DNA of 64,000 nt from Desulfacinum hydrothermale DSM 13146 (GTDB lineage: Bacteria > Desulfobacterota > Syntrophobacteria > Syntrophobacterales > DSM-9756), in assembly GCF_900176285.1 (NCBI RefSeq), contig NZ_FWXF01000004.1:1-64000 (forward strand), read 5' to 3'. The position numbers and the translations under genes were made by a program. Shown here piece by piece: positions 7,979 through 16,262 of this stretch (position 1 is the stretch's first letter; each line of letters opens with the position of its first letter). The notes below the pieces were generated by a model that was not told the DNA's origin, ran no database searches, and saw only the letters and a program-made list of their open reading frames with translations.

Positions 7979-9217
7979 ATGACAAAGAAGAAGACCAAGA
8001 ACCTCCTGAATCTCACCGAAAATGAACGGCGGGAAGTGGAGCTCATGATCGATCGGTTGCGGCTCCAGGATCCCAACGGACAGAGCCTGGACCATTGTCT
8101 GAAGACATTGAAAGAGGTGTTGGAAAGCCGCCAGAAGCTGGCGACGGCGCTCTTGGACTACCTCAGCCGCCAAGAAAACGGGGTGTGCTTTCGAGCCTTT
8201 TGCGAATTGCGCTCCGTGGTGACGGAGAAGAAGCTGGTCAAGGTGGTGCGAAAGGCCGAATATCGGCTGCGCCAAAAGGGATTCCGTCTGCCCGACGAGG
8301 CGCGACACGAACCGGATCCCTCCACCCCGGTGACCCTCATTCGCCAGGAAACGCGCAAGAAGGAATGCCATCTGGTGACACCGGCCGAAGGCGGGATTTG
8401 GCAATACAGCGCCTACCTACCCATCAAGGGAGAACCGAACTTTCTCATGGTGGTGCTGACCGTCACCTCGCCCTTTAAGGCGGAGATGTTCCACGCCTCC
8501 TTCCAACCCCGCAAGAAGTACCGGGAACTTCTGCGGGGAAGTGTCGAACACATGGACGCCCACGCCCATGCGGTTCCCCTGGCCCACATGGCCCAGGTCT
8601 TTTTCGAATTGGACCGCCTCAACCGGCTGCAGACCCTGAAAAGGGACCAGATCCTGCTCGCCCGCCAGGCCCTGTCGCCCCATCGGAGCGGCGAAACCGG
8701 TTTCCGATGCCAGGTGTTCTGGAGGGATGAACTGCCGTCCCACAACGGTGGCGACGTGGATTCTTTGGTGGAATCGGCGCTGAGGGACCTGGGTTCAACG
8801 GTGCCGATCTTCCTGGAGTCGGAAATCCCGGAGATGGCCGCCGCGGAACTGGAAACCGTCCAAAGCTCGGTTCTGGTGGTACCCGATCATGTGAAGGCCG
8901 CCCAGGAAGGGGAAGTGGTGGCCAAGGCGGCCCGGGCCTTTTTCGATTCCCAACTCCTGGAGATTCTCGCCAACCACTATCTGGAGACGTCTCTTTCGCG
9001 GTATCTGGCCGATGACCACCGGGGCGCGGGCCTGTTTCTGGCCCTGGCGGAACATGTGGCGTCCCTGAAGGACCCCGGCGAAAGCCCGGTGACCGTGCGG
9101 CTCATGGCGGAAGCCCTGAGGGCGCTATATGACGTCTCTTTCGGTCCGGAAGACGAACTTCCGGACGTGGATGACGAGACCGAAAGCGATCGCGGAGGAT
9201 TGATCCTTCCTGGATAA
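7979..9217 (+). CDS. Conserved-looking protein of unknown function (412 aa)
   Basis: I do not recognise this family. The product is a soluble-looking acidic protein with no signal peptide or membrane segment. The N-terminal 80 residues are helical and charged (TENERREVELMIDRL). A middle region of alternating hydrophobic strands (IWQYSAYLPIKGEPNFLMVV) is followed by a helix-rich segment with an HMDAHAHAVPLAHMAQ stretch. The C-terminus is rich in Asp and Glu. Coding character is supported by length and by a start right after a terminator and just before yjbQ, with 28 bases between them, so the two may be cotranscribed. No function is proposed. Confidence 0.75.
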   Translation: MTKKKTKNLLNLTENERREVELMIDRLRLQDPNGQSLDHCLKTLKEVLESRQKLATALLDYLSRQENGVCFRAFCELRSVVTEKKLVKVVRKAEYRLRQKGFRLPDEARHEPDPSTPVTLIRQETRKKECHLVTPAEGGIWQYSAYLPIKGEPNFLMVVLTVTSPFKAEMFHASFQPRKKYRELLRGSVEHMDAHAHAVPLAHMAQVFFELDRLNRLQTLKRDQILLARQALSPHRSGETGFRCQVFWRDELPSHNGGDVDSLVESALRDLGSTVPIFLESEIPEMAAAELETVQSSVLVVPDHVKAAQEGEVVAKAARAFFDSQLLEILANHYLETSLSRYLADDHRGAGLFLALAEHVASLKDPGESPVTVRLMAEALRALYDVSFGPEDELPDVDDETESDRGGLILPG

Positions 9218-9245
9218 TCCACGAGCCATCATTGAGGAGGGAGCC

Positions 9246-9665
9246 ATGGGGGCCGATACGATCCGAGTGACCACATCCAGCCGGAGTGTGGCGGTGGACA
9301 TTACCCAGGCGGTGGCGGCCAAGGTCCGGGAAAGGAAGGTGTCCGACGGGCTGTGCGTGGTCTATGTGCCCCATACCACCGCCGGGGTCACCATCAACGA
9401 AGGGGCGGACCCTGCGGTGATGGAGGACGTGATGAACACCCTGAATGCCATGGTGCCGTGGCGGGGGCCCTACAAGCACATGGAAGGAAACTCGGCGGCC
9501 CACATCAAGACGAGCCTGGTGGGAAGCTCCGTGCAGGTCCTGGTGGAAAAGGGCCAACTCCAGCTGGGAACCTGGCAGCGCATCTTCTTGTGTGAGTTCG
9601 ACGGACCCCGAACGCGCAAGGTCCGCATTGCTCTGATCCCCGGTTCCTCCCCGGAGGCCGTTTGA
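9246..9665 (+). CDS. YjbQ/UPF0047 family protein
   Basis: A 139-residue member of the YjbQ family (secondary thiamine-phosphate synthase-like, UPF0047). The diagnostic stretches are VPHTTAGVTINEGAD, a central HMEGNSAAHIKTSLVGSS and a late LCEFDGPRTRKV. The His and Glu residues in these motifs form the conserved metal/phosphate pocket of the family. A strong GAGGAGGG ribosome-binding site precedes ATG 9246. Several family members show weak thiamine phosphate synthase activity, but the physiological role is uncertain and no thiamine genes are nearby. Confidence 0.9.
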   Translation: MGADTIRVTTSSRSVAVDITQAVAAKVRERKVSDGLCVVYVPHTTAGVTINEGADPAVMEDVMNTLNAMVPWRGPYKHMEGNSAAHIKTSLVGSSVQVLVEKGQLQLGTWQRIFLCEFDGPRTRKVRIALIPGSSPEAV

Positions 9666-9982
9666 GCTTGTCCGAAAAGGCTGATTCTAGAACTTTTGTG
9701 TAGGCTAAGTGTTTGCAATTGCGTTGGCCCGAATGGATGATCGGCGTTCTCAGACAGCTCCCGTTTGAGAACGGCCAGGTAGGCCCCGCTTTGCACTGAC
9801 CGGGCGGCGTGACACTCCCATACAGAAGCACCCATTTGCATCCTATTTCACTAAGTCTTCTTGACCTTCCGTTCCTGACTCTGTATAAGCCTGTGGCTTG
9901 TTTGTTTCGCAACCGTTGGACTTGGTACCTCCGAGCCGGAGAATCGGAGATGAAAATAGAGAGCGAGAGAAAGGAACAGGAC
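9666..9982. other. Intergenic region with degenerate repeat end and promoter
   Basis: A copy of the repeat terminus (GAGCTTGTCC, 9664-9673) begins at the yjbQ stop codon and is followed by degenerate sequence containing a GAGAACGGCCAGG fragment. A promoter-like pair lies at 9861-9888. No convincing coding sequence is seen; the in-frame upstream extension of the next gene is not protein-like. Confidence 0.5.
9861..9888 (+). promoter_or_regulatory. Sigma-70-like promoter for the acyl-CoA synthetase gene
   Basis: TTGACC (9861-9866) and TATAAG (9883-9888) are separated by 16 bases and lie about 95 bases upstream of ATG 9983. Confidence 0.5.
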
Positions 9983-12115
9983 ATGGAGAATCTGGAAGCC
10001 ATCTTTTCCCCGAAATCGGTGGCCGTGGTGGGAGCGTCCACGACGCCCGGCAAGGTGGGCCACGACATCTTTGCCAACATCCTGAAGGGCGGCTACACGG
10101 GGACCCTCTTCCCGGTCAATCCCAAGGCCAAATCGGTCTTGAGCGTCAAGGCCTATCCGAGCCTCTTGGAGATTCCCGACCCGGTGGATCTGGCCATTCT
10201 GGTACTGCCGCCCAAGCTGGCGCTCTTGGCCGTCGAGGAGGCGGCCGAAAAGGGCGTGAAGGGCCTTGTGATCGTCTCCGCTGGTTTCCGCGAGGTGGGG
10301 GAAGAAGGACGAAGGATCGAGGACCAGATTGTGGCCAAATGCCGGGAGGAGGGCATCCGGTTGGTGGGGCCCAACTGTCTGGGGGTCATCAACCCCAACC
10401 CGGCGGTCCGGATGAATGCCAGCTTTTCCAACCGCATGCCCGCCTCGGGTCACATCTCCTTCATCTCTCAGAGCGGCGCTCTGTGCACCTCGGTGCTCGA
10501 TTTTGCCGCGGAACGGGATTTCGGGTTTTCCAAGTTCATCTCCATCGGCAACAAGGCGGATGTGGACGAACTGGACCTGCTGCGTTACCTGCATCAGGAC
10601 GAGGACACCCAGGTGATCATGATCTACCTGGAGGAACTGCGTCGAGGGCCGGAGTTCATCCAGGAGGTGAAGAAGATCACCTCCGGGGACCGACCCACGC
10701 CGGTGCTGGTCATCAAGTCGGGCCGTACGGCAGCGGGGGCCCAGGCGGCGTCGTCCCACACGGGGTCTCTGGCCGGTTCGGAGTCGGTCTACAACGCCAT
10801 CTTCCAGCAGGCGGGCATCATTCGGGTGGATTCCATCGAGGAGCTCTTCAATTTCGCCAGTGCCTTTGCCTGTCGCAAGACGGCCACGGGAAACAAGGTG
10901 GCCATCGTAACCAACGCGGGGGGACCCGGCATTGTGGCCACGGACATGACGGTGTCGTCCGGGCTGCAACTGGCCCGCTTCCATGAAGAGACCGTGGAAG
11001 CGCTTTCCAGCCATTTGCCGGCCACGGCCAATGTGCATAACCCGGTGGATGTGATTGGAGACGCCACCCAGGAACGTTACGAAAACGCCTTGGAGGCGGT
11101 GATCAAGGACGAAAACGTGGACGGAGCCCTGGTGGTCCTCACGCCCCAGTCCATGACCAACGCCCTGGAGACGGCCAAGGCCATCGTCAAGATCGACAAG
11201 AAGACCCACAAACCCATCCTGTGCTGTTTCATGGGGACCTTCGACGTGTCGGCCGGCGTGAAGGTGCTCCAGGAGAACCAGATCCCCGCCTACCGCTTTC
11301 CCGAACATGCGGCCCAGGCCTTTGGGGCGCTCTACCGGTATTCTGCCTGGCTCAACCGTCAGCACCTGGCCCAGTTCGATTTGAAACACGATACGGACAC
11401 GGCTCGGGAGATCATCCGGAAGGCGTTGGACGAAGGGCGTCGCTCACTCACGGAATGGGAAGGGGGGGAGCTGCTGCGCTGCTACGGCTTCCAGACCCTG
11501 CCGTCCTTTATCGCCAAGAGCCGCCAGGAAGCGGTGCAATACGCCCAGAGCCTCACCTTCCCGGTGGTGCTCAAGGTGGTCTCGCCCCAGATCCTGCATA
11601 AATCCGATGCCAAGGGCGTGAAGATCAACCTGGGATCTGCGGAGGAAGTGGCCGCCGCCTACGACGAGATCCTGGAAAACGCCAAGGCATACAACCCGGA
11701 GGCGGAGATTCTGGGAGTTTTGGTGCAGAAAATGGCCCCTCCGGGAGAAGAGGTCATTCTGGGCATGACGCGTTATCCCGTTTTCGGGCCGCTGCTCATG
11801 TTCGGACTGGGCGGCATCTTCGTGGAGATCTTCAAGGACGTGGTCTTCCGCGTGGCTCCCATTGGACGAAACGAGGCCCGGCGCATGATCCGGGGCATCC
11901 AGGGCCATGAGATGCTCCAGGGCGTGCGCGGTAGGCCGGCCGCGGATACCCTGTCGCTGGAGCGGTTCCTGGTGTGCCTGTCGGATTTGGTGCTGGATCA
12001 TCCGGAAATCAGCGAACTGGATATCAATCCCATGCTGGTCCATGAAAAGGGCCAGGGGGCCACGGTGGCCGACTGCCGCATCCTGCTGGAGCCGGTGGAG
12101 GCCGAAGACGCCTGA
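9983..12115 (+). CDS. ADP-forming acetate/acyl-CoA synthetase (fused alpha-beta)
   Basis: A 710-residue single-chain NDP-forming acyl-CoA synthetase that interconverts acyl-CoA, ADP and phosphate with acid, CoA and ATP. The N-terminal CoA-binding domain starts with SVAVVGASTTPGKVGHDI, followed by the succinyl-CoA-ligase-like region with VGPNCLGVINP, ISQSGAL and the SSHTGSLAGS motif. In this motif the His is the expected phosphohistidine site. The C-terminal ATP-grasp domain contains FPVVLKVVSPQILHKSDAKG, FGPLLMFGLGGIFVE and ELDINPMLV. ATG 9983 has AAGGA 7 bases upstream; longer starts at 9950 and 9809 lack family similarity. In syntrophs and sulfate reducers such enzymes conserve energy from acyl-CoA. 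No neighbouring gene fixes the substrate. Confidence 0.92.
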   Translation: MENLEAIFSPKSVAVVGASTTPGKVGHDIFANILKGGYTGTLFPVNPKAKSVLSVKAYPSLLEIPDPVDLAILVLPPKLALLAVEEAAEKGVKGLVIVSAGFREVGEEGRRIEDQIVAKCREEGIRLVGPNCLGVINPNPAVRMNASFSNRMPASGHISFISQSGALCTSVLDFAAERDFGFSKFISIGNKADVDELDLLRYLHQDEDTQVIMIYLEELRRGPEFIQEVKKITSGDRPTPVLVIKSGRTAAGAQAASSHTGSLAGSESVYNAIFQQAGIIRVDSIEELFNFASAFACRKTATGNKVAIVTNAGGPGIVATDMTVSSGLQLARFHEETVEALSSHLPATANVHNPVDVIGDATQERYENALEAVIKDENVDGALVVLTPQSMTNALETAKAIVKIDKKTHKPILCCFMGTFDVSAGVKVLQENQIPAYRFPEHAAQAFGALYRYSAWLNRQHLAQFDLKHDTDTAREIIRKALDEGRRSLTEWEGGELLRCYGFQTLPSFIAKSRQEAVQYAQSLTFPVVLKVVSPQILHKSDAKGVKINLGSAEEVAAAYDEILENAKAYNPEAEILGVLVQKMAPPGEEVILGMTRYPVFGPLLMFGLGGIFVEIFKDVVFRVAPIGRNEARRMIRGIQGHEMLQGVRGRPAADTLSLERFLVCLSDLVLDHPEISELDINPMLVHEKGQGATVADCRILLEPVEAEDA

Positions 12116-12158
12116 TGGATCCCCGGGAGGCTGTGTGAAAAAGGCCTCCGGCACATCA

Positions 12159-12243
12159 GACCGCCCTGTGGACACCGTTTCTGGGGGCGACCCATCGGGC
12201 CGTTCCTATTCCCTACAAGAAGGTGTCCATGGGGCGGTCTTTT
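12159..12243 (+). terminator. Long-loop inverted repeat with T run
   Basis: Arms 12159-12176 and 12222-12239 pair in 16 of 18 positions around a 45-base loop and are followed by TTTT. It lies 43 bases after the acyl-CoA synthetase stop and may terminate its transcript. The loop is unusually long for an intrinsic terminator, so an RNA-structural role is possible. Confidence 0.45.
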
Positions 12244-12380
12244 GCTTCGCCCACTTCCTTGCGTCGCCACCACGAACCTACGATCGTCCTGTGAAAATCC
12301 CCGCCGCCACTTTCATCTACCGCCCACCCCGGCGTGAAGGCGTTTCCACGGAGGCCGGCGTTCAGGGTGGACCCTCCTCA

Positions 12381-12593
12381 GGAGGCTCTCTGACATTGGC
12401 CCTCGCCCTTTTGTGGCTTTCTGGCCAGTTGAAATTCCACTGGCCCCGAGGTGCTTTTTGAATTCTCAGAAAGCCTTGTAGGGGCGGGTTGGGAACCCGC
12501 CCCTACACGGCATGGCAAGGCCAGCAGCATTGAAAGTCCCAACCTTCCGGCCACACAAGAAGAGAGCAACCTGGGCGTTCTTGGAAAAGCTCC
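12381..12593 (-). repeat. MITE-like repeat copy A
   Basis: Starts with GGAGGCTCTCTGACATTGGC and ends with CGTTCTTGGAAAAGCTCC, the two characteristic termini. Inside is the GGGGCGGGTT/AACCCGCCCC palindrome and the conserved CAGTTGAAATTCCACTGG segment. It runs in the opposite orientation to copies D and F. Confidence 0.75.
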
Positions 12594-12837
12594 CCGGGCG
12601 GGGCGCACCAACGCTGTTGCATCATTCTGATCGGACCCGGGCCTCGGAACCGGGAGCCAGCCTTTCCCCTCTCCGGCCAACCCAGGTCGGCGACGGAGCC
12701 CCCATCGGAGCCCCCTCTTTTTGCCCGCCCTTTCTTGACGCTCTTGGGACGGACGCTTACAGTTAGAATCAAATCGCGAGAATTTGCGAAAAGTTTCTTC
12801 CATTGATCTTCCCGGAACAAACATGAGGAGACACGCC

Positions 12838-13353
12838 ATGGCAGAACGACCCGGCGCGGTAACCATGCGGGGCGCCCCGCTCACCCTGGTGGGGGAGGAA
12901 GTGACGGTAGGCTTGGCGGCTCCGGACTTTCAGGCCTTGAACAACGACCTTCAGCCGGTGAGGCTATCTGAGTTCAAAGACAAGGTGGTGGTGTTGTCGT
13001 CCGTCCCGTCCCTGGACACGCCCGTGTGTGACATGGAAACGCGGCGCTTCAACCAGGAAGCGGAAAAGCTGGGCGATGACGTGATGATCCTCACCATCAG
13101 CATGGACCTTCCCTTTGCCCAGAAGCGCTGGTGCGGGGCGGCAGGCGTGGAGCATGTGATCACCCTTTCCGACCACCGGGATGCGGCATTCGGGAAGGCC
13201 TACGGCGTGCTCATCAAGGAACTTCGCCTTCTGGCACGGGCGGTCTTCGTGGTGGACAAGGAAGGCGTGGTGCGCCACGCCCAGTTGGTCAAGGAGATCG
13301 CCGAAGAGCCCGATTATGCGGCGGTGCTCCAGGCGGTTCAAAACTGCCGGTAA
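12838..13353 (+). CDS. tpx: Thiol peroxidase Tpx
   Basis: A 171-residue atypical 2-Cys peroxiredoxin that reduces hydrogen peroxide and organic hydroperoxides with thioredoxin. The peroxidatic site is SLDTPVCDMETRRFN; the second Cys of the family lies in AQKRWCGAAGVEHV. The ending FVVDKEGVVRHAQLVKEI fits the thioredoxin fold. ATG 12838 has GAGGAG upstream at good spacing. No signal peptide is seen, so it acts in the cytoplasm. It opens a run of oxygen-defence genes (desulfoferrodoxin, ferritin, rubrerythrin-like). It is separated by 137 bases from dfx, so common regulation is possible but not shown. Confidence 0.95.
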   Translation: MAERPGAVTMRGAPLTLVGEEVTVGLAAPDFQALNNDLQPVRLSEFKDKVVVLSSVPSLDTPVCDMETRRFNQEAEKLGDDVMILTISMDLPFAQKRWCGAAGVEHVITLSDHRDAAFGKAYGVLIKELRLLARAVFVVDKEGVVRHAQLVKEIAEEPDYAAVLQAVQNCR

Positions 13354-13490
13354 TCCCCCGCGGGTCTTTCGGGCAAATGGAAAGGCCGTGGGGGACAGGT
13401 CCCATGACGGTCATGGGGGGGCGCCGTGGCTGCGATCCGGCGCCCGTTGGATGAAAAAGCAGCAAGGAAGCGTCAAGGAGGTATGAAGAA

Positions 13491-13865
13491 ATGGCTGAAA
13501 GACGGCAAGTTTACAAGTGCGAAGCGTGCGGAAATATCATTGAAGTCCTCTGGGGCGGTGAAGGGGAGCTGGTCTGCTGCGGACAGCCCATGGTTCTTTT
13601 GAAGGAAGGGGTCACGGACGCGGCCAAGGAAAAGCATGTGCCCGTGGTGGAAAAGACCGCCGACGGCTACAAGGTGAAGGTGGGCAGCGTGGCGCACCCC
13701 ATGGAGGAAAAGCACTACATCCAGTGGATCGAGCTCATCGCCGACGGCATTTCCTATTTCCGATTCCTGAACCCGGGGGACGCGCCCGAGGCTGAATTCT
13801 GCGTGAAGGCGGAATCGGTGTCGGCGCGTGAATACTGCAATCTCCACGGGCTCTGGAAGGGATAA
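13491..13865 (+). CDS. dfx: Desulfoferrodoxin (superoxide reductase, class I)
   Basis: A 124-residue two-domain protein that reduces superoxide to peroxide without producing oxygen. The N-terminal desulforedoxin domain shows CEACG and VCCGQPM for a rubredoxin-like iron centre. The C-terminal neelaredoxin domain has EKHVPVVEK, the [14 protein letters not shown] histidines and the CNLHGLWKG ending, together giving the His4-Cys active site. A clear AGGAGG precedes ATG 13491. Ferritin follows after 4 bases, so iron storage and superoxide removal are probably cotranslated. Rubredoxin, the usual donor, is encoded at 29.05 kb. Confidence 0.97.
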   Translation: MAERRQVYKCEACGNIIEVLWGGEGELVCCGQPMVLLKEGVTDAAKEKHVPVVEKTADGYKVKVGSVAHPMEEKHYIQWIELIADGISYFRFLNPGDAPEAEFCVKAESVSAREYCNLHGLWKG

Positions 13866-13869
13866 GAAG

Positions 13870-14406
13870 ATGCTGAGCGAAAAGATGCAAGAGGCGCTCA
13901 ACGCCCAGATCAACGCGGAACTCTATTCGTCCTATCTCTACCTGGCCATGGCCGCGTATCTGAATGAAACGGGCCTGGGCGGGTTTTCTCGATGGATGGA
14001 AGTCCAGGCGTTGGAAGAGCTTTCCCACGCCATGAAGATCTACGACTACGTCAACGAACGGGGCGGGCGGGTAACGCTGGCGGCCATCGAGGCGCCACCG
14101 GCCCGGTGGGATTCGCTGCTCCATGTGTTCCAAGAGGTGTACAAACACGAACAGAAGGTGACCGGTCTGATCAACGACCTGGTGGATCTGGCCGTCGCCG
14201 AACGGGATCACGCCACCAACAACTTCCTCCAGTGGTTCGTCAAGGAACAGGTGGAGGAAGAGGCCAGTGCCGATGGGATCCTCCAGAAGGTCAAGCTGGT
14301 TGAAAATGCCCGGGGCGGCGTCTTCATGCTGGACCGGGAGCTGGGTCAGCGCGCCTTTTCCCTGCCTCCCGGAACGACGCTGGTGGCCCCACCCGCATCG
14401 GCCTAG
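13870..14406 (+). CDS. ftnA: Ferritin (FtnA-type)
   Basis: A 178-residue bacterial non-heme ferritin that oxidises and stores iron. The family start [20 protein letters not shown] carries the first ferroxidase Glu; [11 protein letters not shown]-like residues [15 protein letters not shown] give the E-x2-H ligand pair, and [11 protein letters not shown] supplies the C-terminal ligands. ATG 13870 lies 4 bases after the dfx stop; the longer in-frame start at 13828 overlaps dfx and is rejected. The cytoplasmic location and neighbours point to iron sequestration during oxygen exposure. Confidence 0.95.
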   Translation: MLSEKMQEALNAQINAELYSSYLYLAMAAYLNETGLGGFSRWMEVQALEELSHAMKIYDYVNERGGRVTLAAIEAPPARWDSLLHVFQEVYKHEQKVTGLINDLVDLAVAERDHATNNFLQWFVKEQVEEEASADGILQKVKLVENARGGVFMLDRELGQRAFSLPPGTTLVAPPASA

Positions 14407-14506
14407 TCCCACTGAGTCGATTCCATGGTCCCGGGAATGGGGAACGTCTTCCTCCCGGGGCCGTTTTCTCTCCATTTCTTCGAGTCCTTCCACCAAGGAG
14501 GTGCCC

Positions 14507-15052
14507 ATGGCGCTGTCCAGTCAAGAACTCCTGGATGCCTTTTGCCAGGCCGTGGAGATCAAGGAAAAGAAGCAAAAGCTCTACCAGGAAGCCATGGAAG
14601 CCTGTTCCGATGCCGTGGGCCGAGAGACCTTTCAGTTGCTCTACGAATCGGAAAAAGAGCACGGCAGGCTGGTGCAGGAGATCTACGAGGAATTGAAGGC
14701 CGGAAAGGCTTGGGCCGATGCCTGCCGGTACGTGCCGCCCGAAGAGGATCTGCTGGCCAAGCTCCTCCAGAAAGTGGGCCCCGAGGAAAACAAGCCAGCG
14801 GACAGCTGTTCCGATGAGCTGGCGGCCCTGGAGACGGGCATCCAGCTGGAGGAGGCCTGTATCCGGCTCTTTGAAGAGAAGCTGGAAAAGGCCACGGAAC
14901 CCTTGCAGAAGGAATTCCTGAGCCGCATGTCCTCGGAAGAGCGCGAGCATCGAAGAATCCTGGAAGATCTCAAGTTTTATTACACCGACCCCCATGGCTG
15001 GTTCATGGAAAAGAGCGGTGCGCGCCTGGACGGGGCGGGACCGGTCACCTGA
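14507..15052 (+). CDS. Ferritin-like/rubrerythrin-related di-iron protein
   Basis: A 181-residue all-helical protein related to the rubrerythrin ferritin-like domain. Spaced E-x2-H patterns suitable for a di-iron site are visible: YESEKEHGRLVQEI and MSSEEREHRRILEDL, with ETGIQLEEACIRLFEE between them. There is no rubredoxin domain. AAGGAGG lies 6 bases before ATG 14507. It follows ferritin by 100 bases in the stress region, so peroxide reduction or metal buffering is likely, but the substrate is inferred from the family only. Confidence 0.8.
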   Translation: MALSSQELLDAFCQAVEIKEKKQKLYQEAMEACSDAVGRETFQLLYESEKEHGRLVQEIYEELKAGKAWADACRYVPPEEDLLAKLLQKVGPEENKPADSCSDELAALETGIQLEEACIRLFEEKLEKATEPLQKEFLSRMSSEEREHRRILEDLKFYYTDPHGWFMEKSGARLDGAGPVT

Positions 15053-15379
15053 ACGAATGTCACGGAAGGCCCCTGGCTGATGAGAACGCCCAGGTGGCTC
15101 CCTTCTTGTTCGGACGGACGCTTGGGGCTGTCCGCCGGGGCCGCGCTGCCGGCTTGGCCTGTTAGAGAATGCAAGAAACACCACGGAGCCGGTGGAATTT
15201 CAACTGGTCAAAAGGACCAGTAGGGCCGAGAGGCCATTGTCAGACAGCCTCCAGGCGAAGGAAGAAAGCCGGCGTGAGCGGCCGCTGATGGGTGAGGGGC
15301 GCTCAGGACCTTTGGACTCGCCATGGTCTGATGGGGATGGCCGCGCCATGGATGGCCGGCATGCCGAGGAAACGGGCCC
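15053..15379. other. Intergenic region occupied mostly by a degenerate repeat
   Basis: The stretch contains MITE-like copy B at about 15081-15252. The remaining 127 bases up to the ZIP transporter gene show no recognisable gene or promoter. Confidence 0.5.
15081..15252 (+). repeat. MITE-like repeat copy B (no central palindrome)
   Basis: It contains GAGAACGCCCAGGTGGCTCCC on the left, shared with copies F and H, and ends with GGCCATTGTCAGACAGCCTCC-like sequence on the right. The GGGGCGGGTT palindrome present in most copies is missing, suggesting internal deletion. The left end is degenerate, so its boundary is approximate. Confidence 0.6.
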
Positions 15380-16198
15380 ATGCTGGAAGTTGTGAACGGC
15401 TGGCGGTCTTTTTCGCCCGTGGTGCAGGCTCTTTTGGCGACGCTTTTCACCTGGGGGCTCACGGCCCTGGGGGCTTCCGCCGTCTTTTGGATGCGCTCCT
15501 ACAGCCAGCGCCTGTTGGATGCCCTGCTGGGATTTGCAGGCGGAATCATGATCGCCGCCAGCTACTGGTCCCTGCTGGCCCCGGCCATTGAGATGTCGTC
15601 CCAAACCGATCTGCCCTGGTTACCCGCCTCCGTCGGCTTTCTGGCGGGAGGCCTTTTTCTGCGGGCCGTGGATGCGCTCATGCCCCATCTGCACCTGGGC
15701 TTTGGGATGGAGGAGGCGGAAGGACTTCCCACGCGCTGGAAGCGAGCCGTTCTTCTCGTTTTGGCCATCACGATCCATAACATCCCGGAAGGCCTGGCGG
15801 TGGGGGTGGCTTTCGGAGCGGCCGGCGCCGGTATGGGCGACGCCGATCTGGCCGGTGCGGTGGCGTTGGCCCTGGGGATCGGCATTCAAAACTTTCCCGA
15901 AGGGCTGGCCGTTTCGGTTCCGTTGCACCGAGAGGGCATGGGGCGGTTCAAGAGCTTCTGGTACGGGCAGCTCTCCGGTGTGGTGGAACCGGTGGCGGGG
16001 GTGTCGGGAGCGTTGGTGGTGGGCCTTTCCAGCGCCATCCTTCCCTATGCGTTGGGATTTGCCGCCGGGGCCATGATCTTCGTGGTGGTGGAAGAGGTGA
16101 TCCCGGAATCCCAGCGAAGCGGCCATGCGGATCTGGCCACCATGGCGTGCCTTGTGGGATTTGTGGTCATGATGATCTTGGATGTGGGGTTGGGATGA
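15380..16198 (+). CDS. ZIP-family metal transporter
   Basis: A 272-residue inner-membrane protein with about eight hydrophobic segments, of the ZIP (zinc/iron permease) family. The metal-site helices are visible as HNIPEGLAVGVAF and NFPEGLAVSVPL, separated by a GIGIQ loop, and the intracellular loop is short and includes HLHLG. Such proteins import zinc or iron(II). It sits between ferritin-like genes and a multiheme cytochrome, so iron supply fits the context, but the metal cannot be determined from sequence alone. Confidence 0.9.
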   Translation: MLEVVNGWRSFSPVVQALLATLFTWGLTALGASAVFWMRSYSQRLLDALLGFAGGIMIAASYWSLLAPAIEMSSQTDLPWLPASVGFLAGGLFLRAVDALMPHLHLGFGMEEAEGLPTRWKRAVLLVLAITIHNIPEGLAVGVAFGAAGAGMGDADLAGAVALALGIGIQNFPEGLAVSVPLHREGMGRFKSFWYGQLSGVVEPVAGVSGALVVGLSSAILPYALGFAAGAMIFVVVEEVIPESQRSGHADLATMACLVGFVVMMILDVGLG

Positions 16199-16262
16199 AA
16201 GGAGGCTGCTCGTGAGGACGACGAGACTGCCCGCCGTTTCCCATGGGAAAGGGGGCCGGACA

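Larger units (their letters stand above)
12116..12837. other. Long intergenic region with hairpin and MITE-like element
   Basis: This 722-base gap holds a repeat-terminus-like hairpin (GGAGGC...GCCTCC, from about 12127), the long inverted repeat at 12159-12239 and a full MITE-like element at 12381-12593. A TTGACG box at 12735-12740 with a weak -10 could serve tpx. No open frame here looks like a protein. Confidence 0.55.

Noticed and set aside
9809-9982. N-terminal extension of the acyl-CoA synthetase from 9809
   Set aside because: The extension crosses a promoter-like sequence and has no similarity to the family; ATG 9983 has a proper ribosome-binding site.
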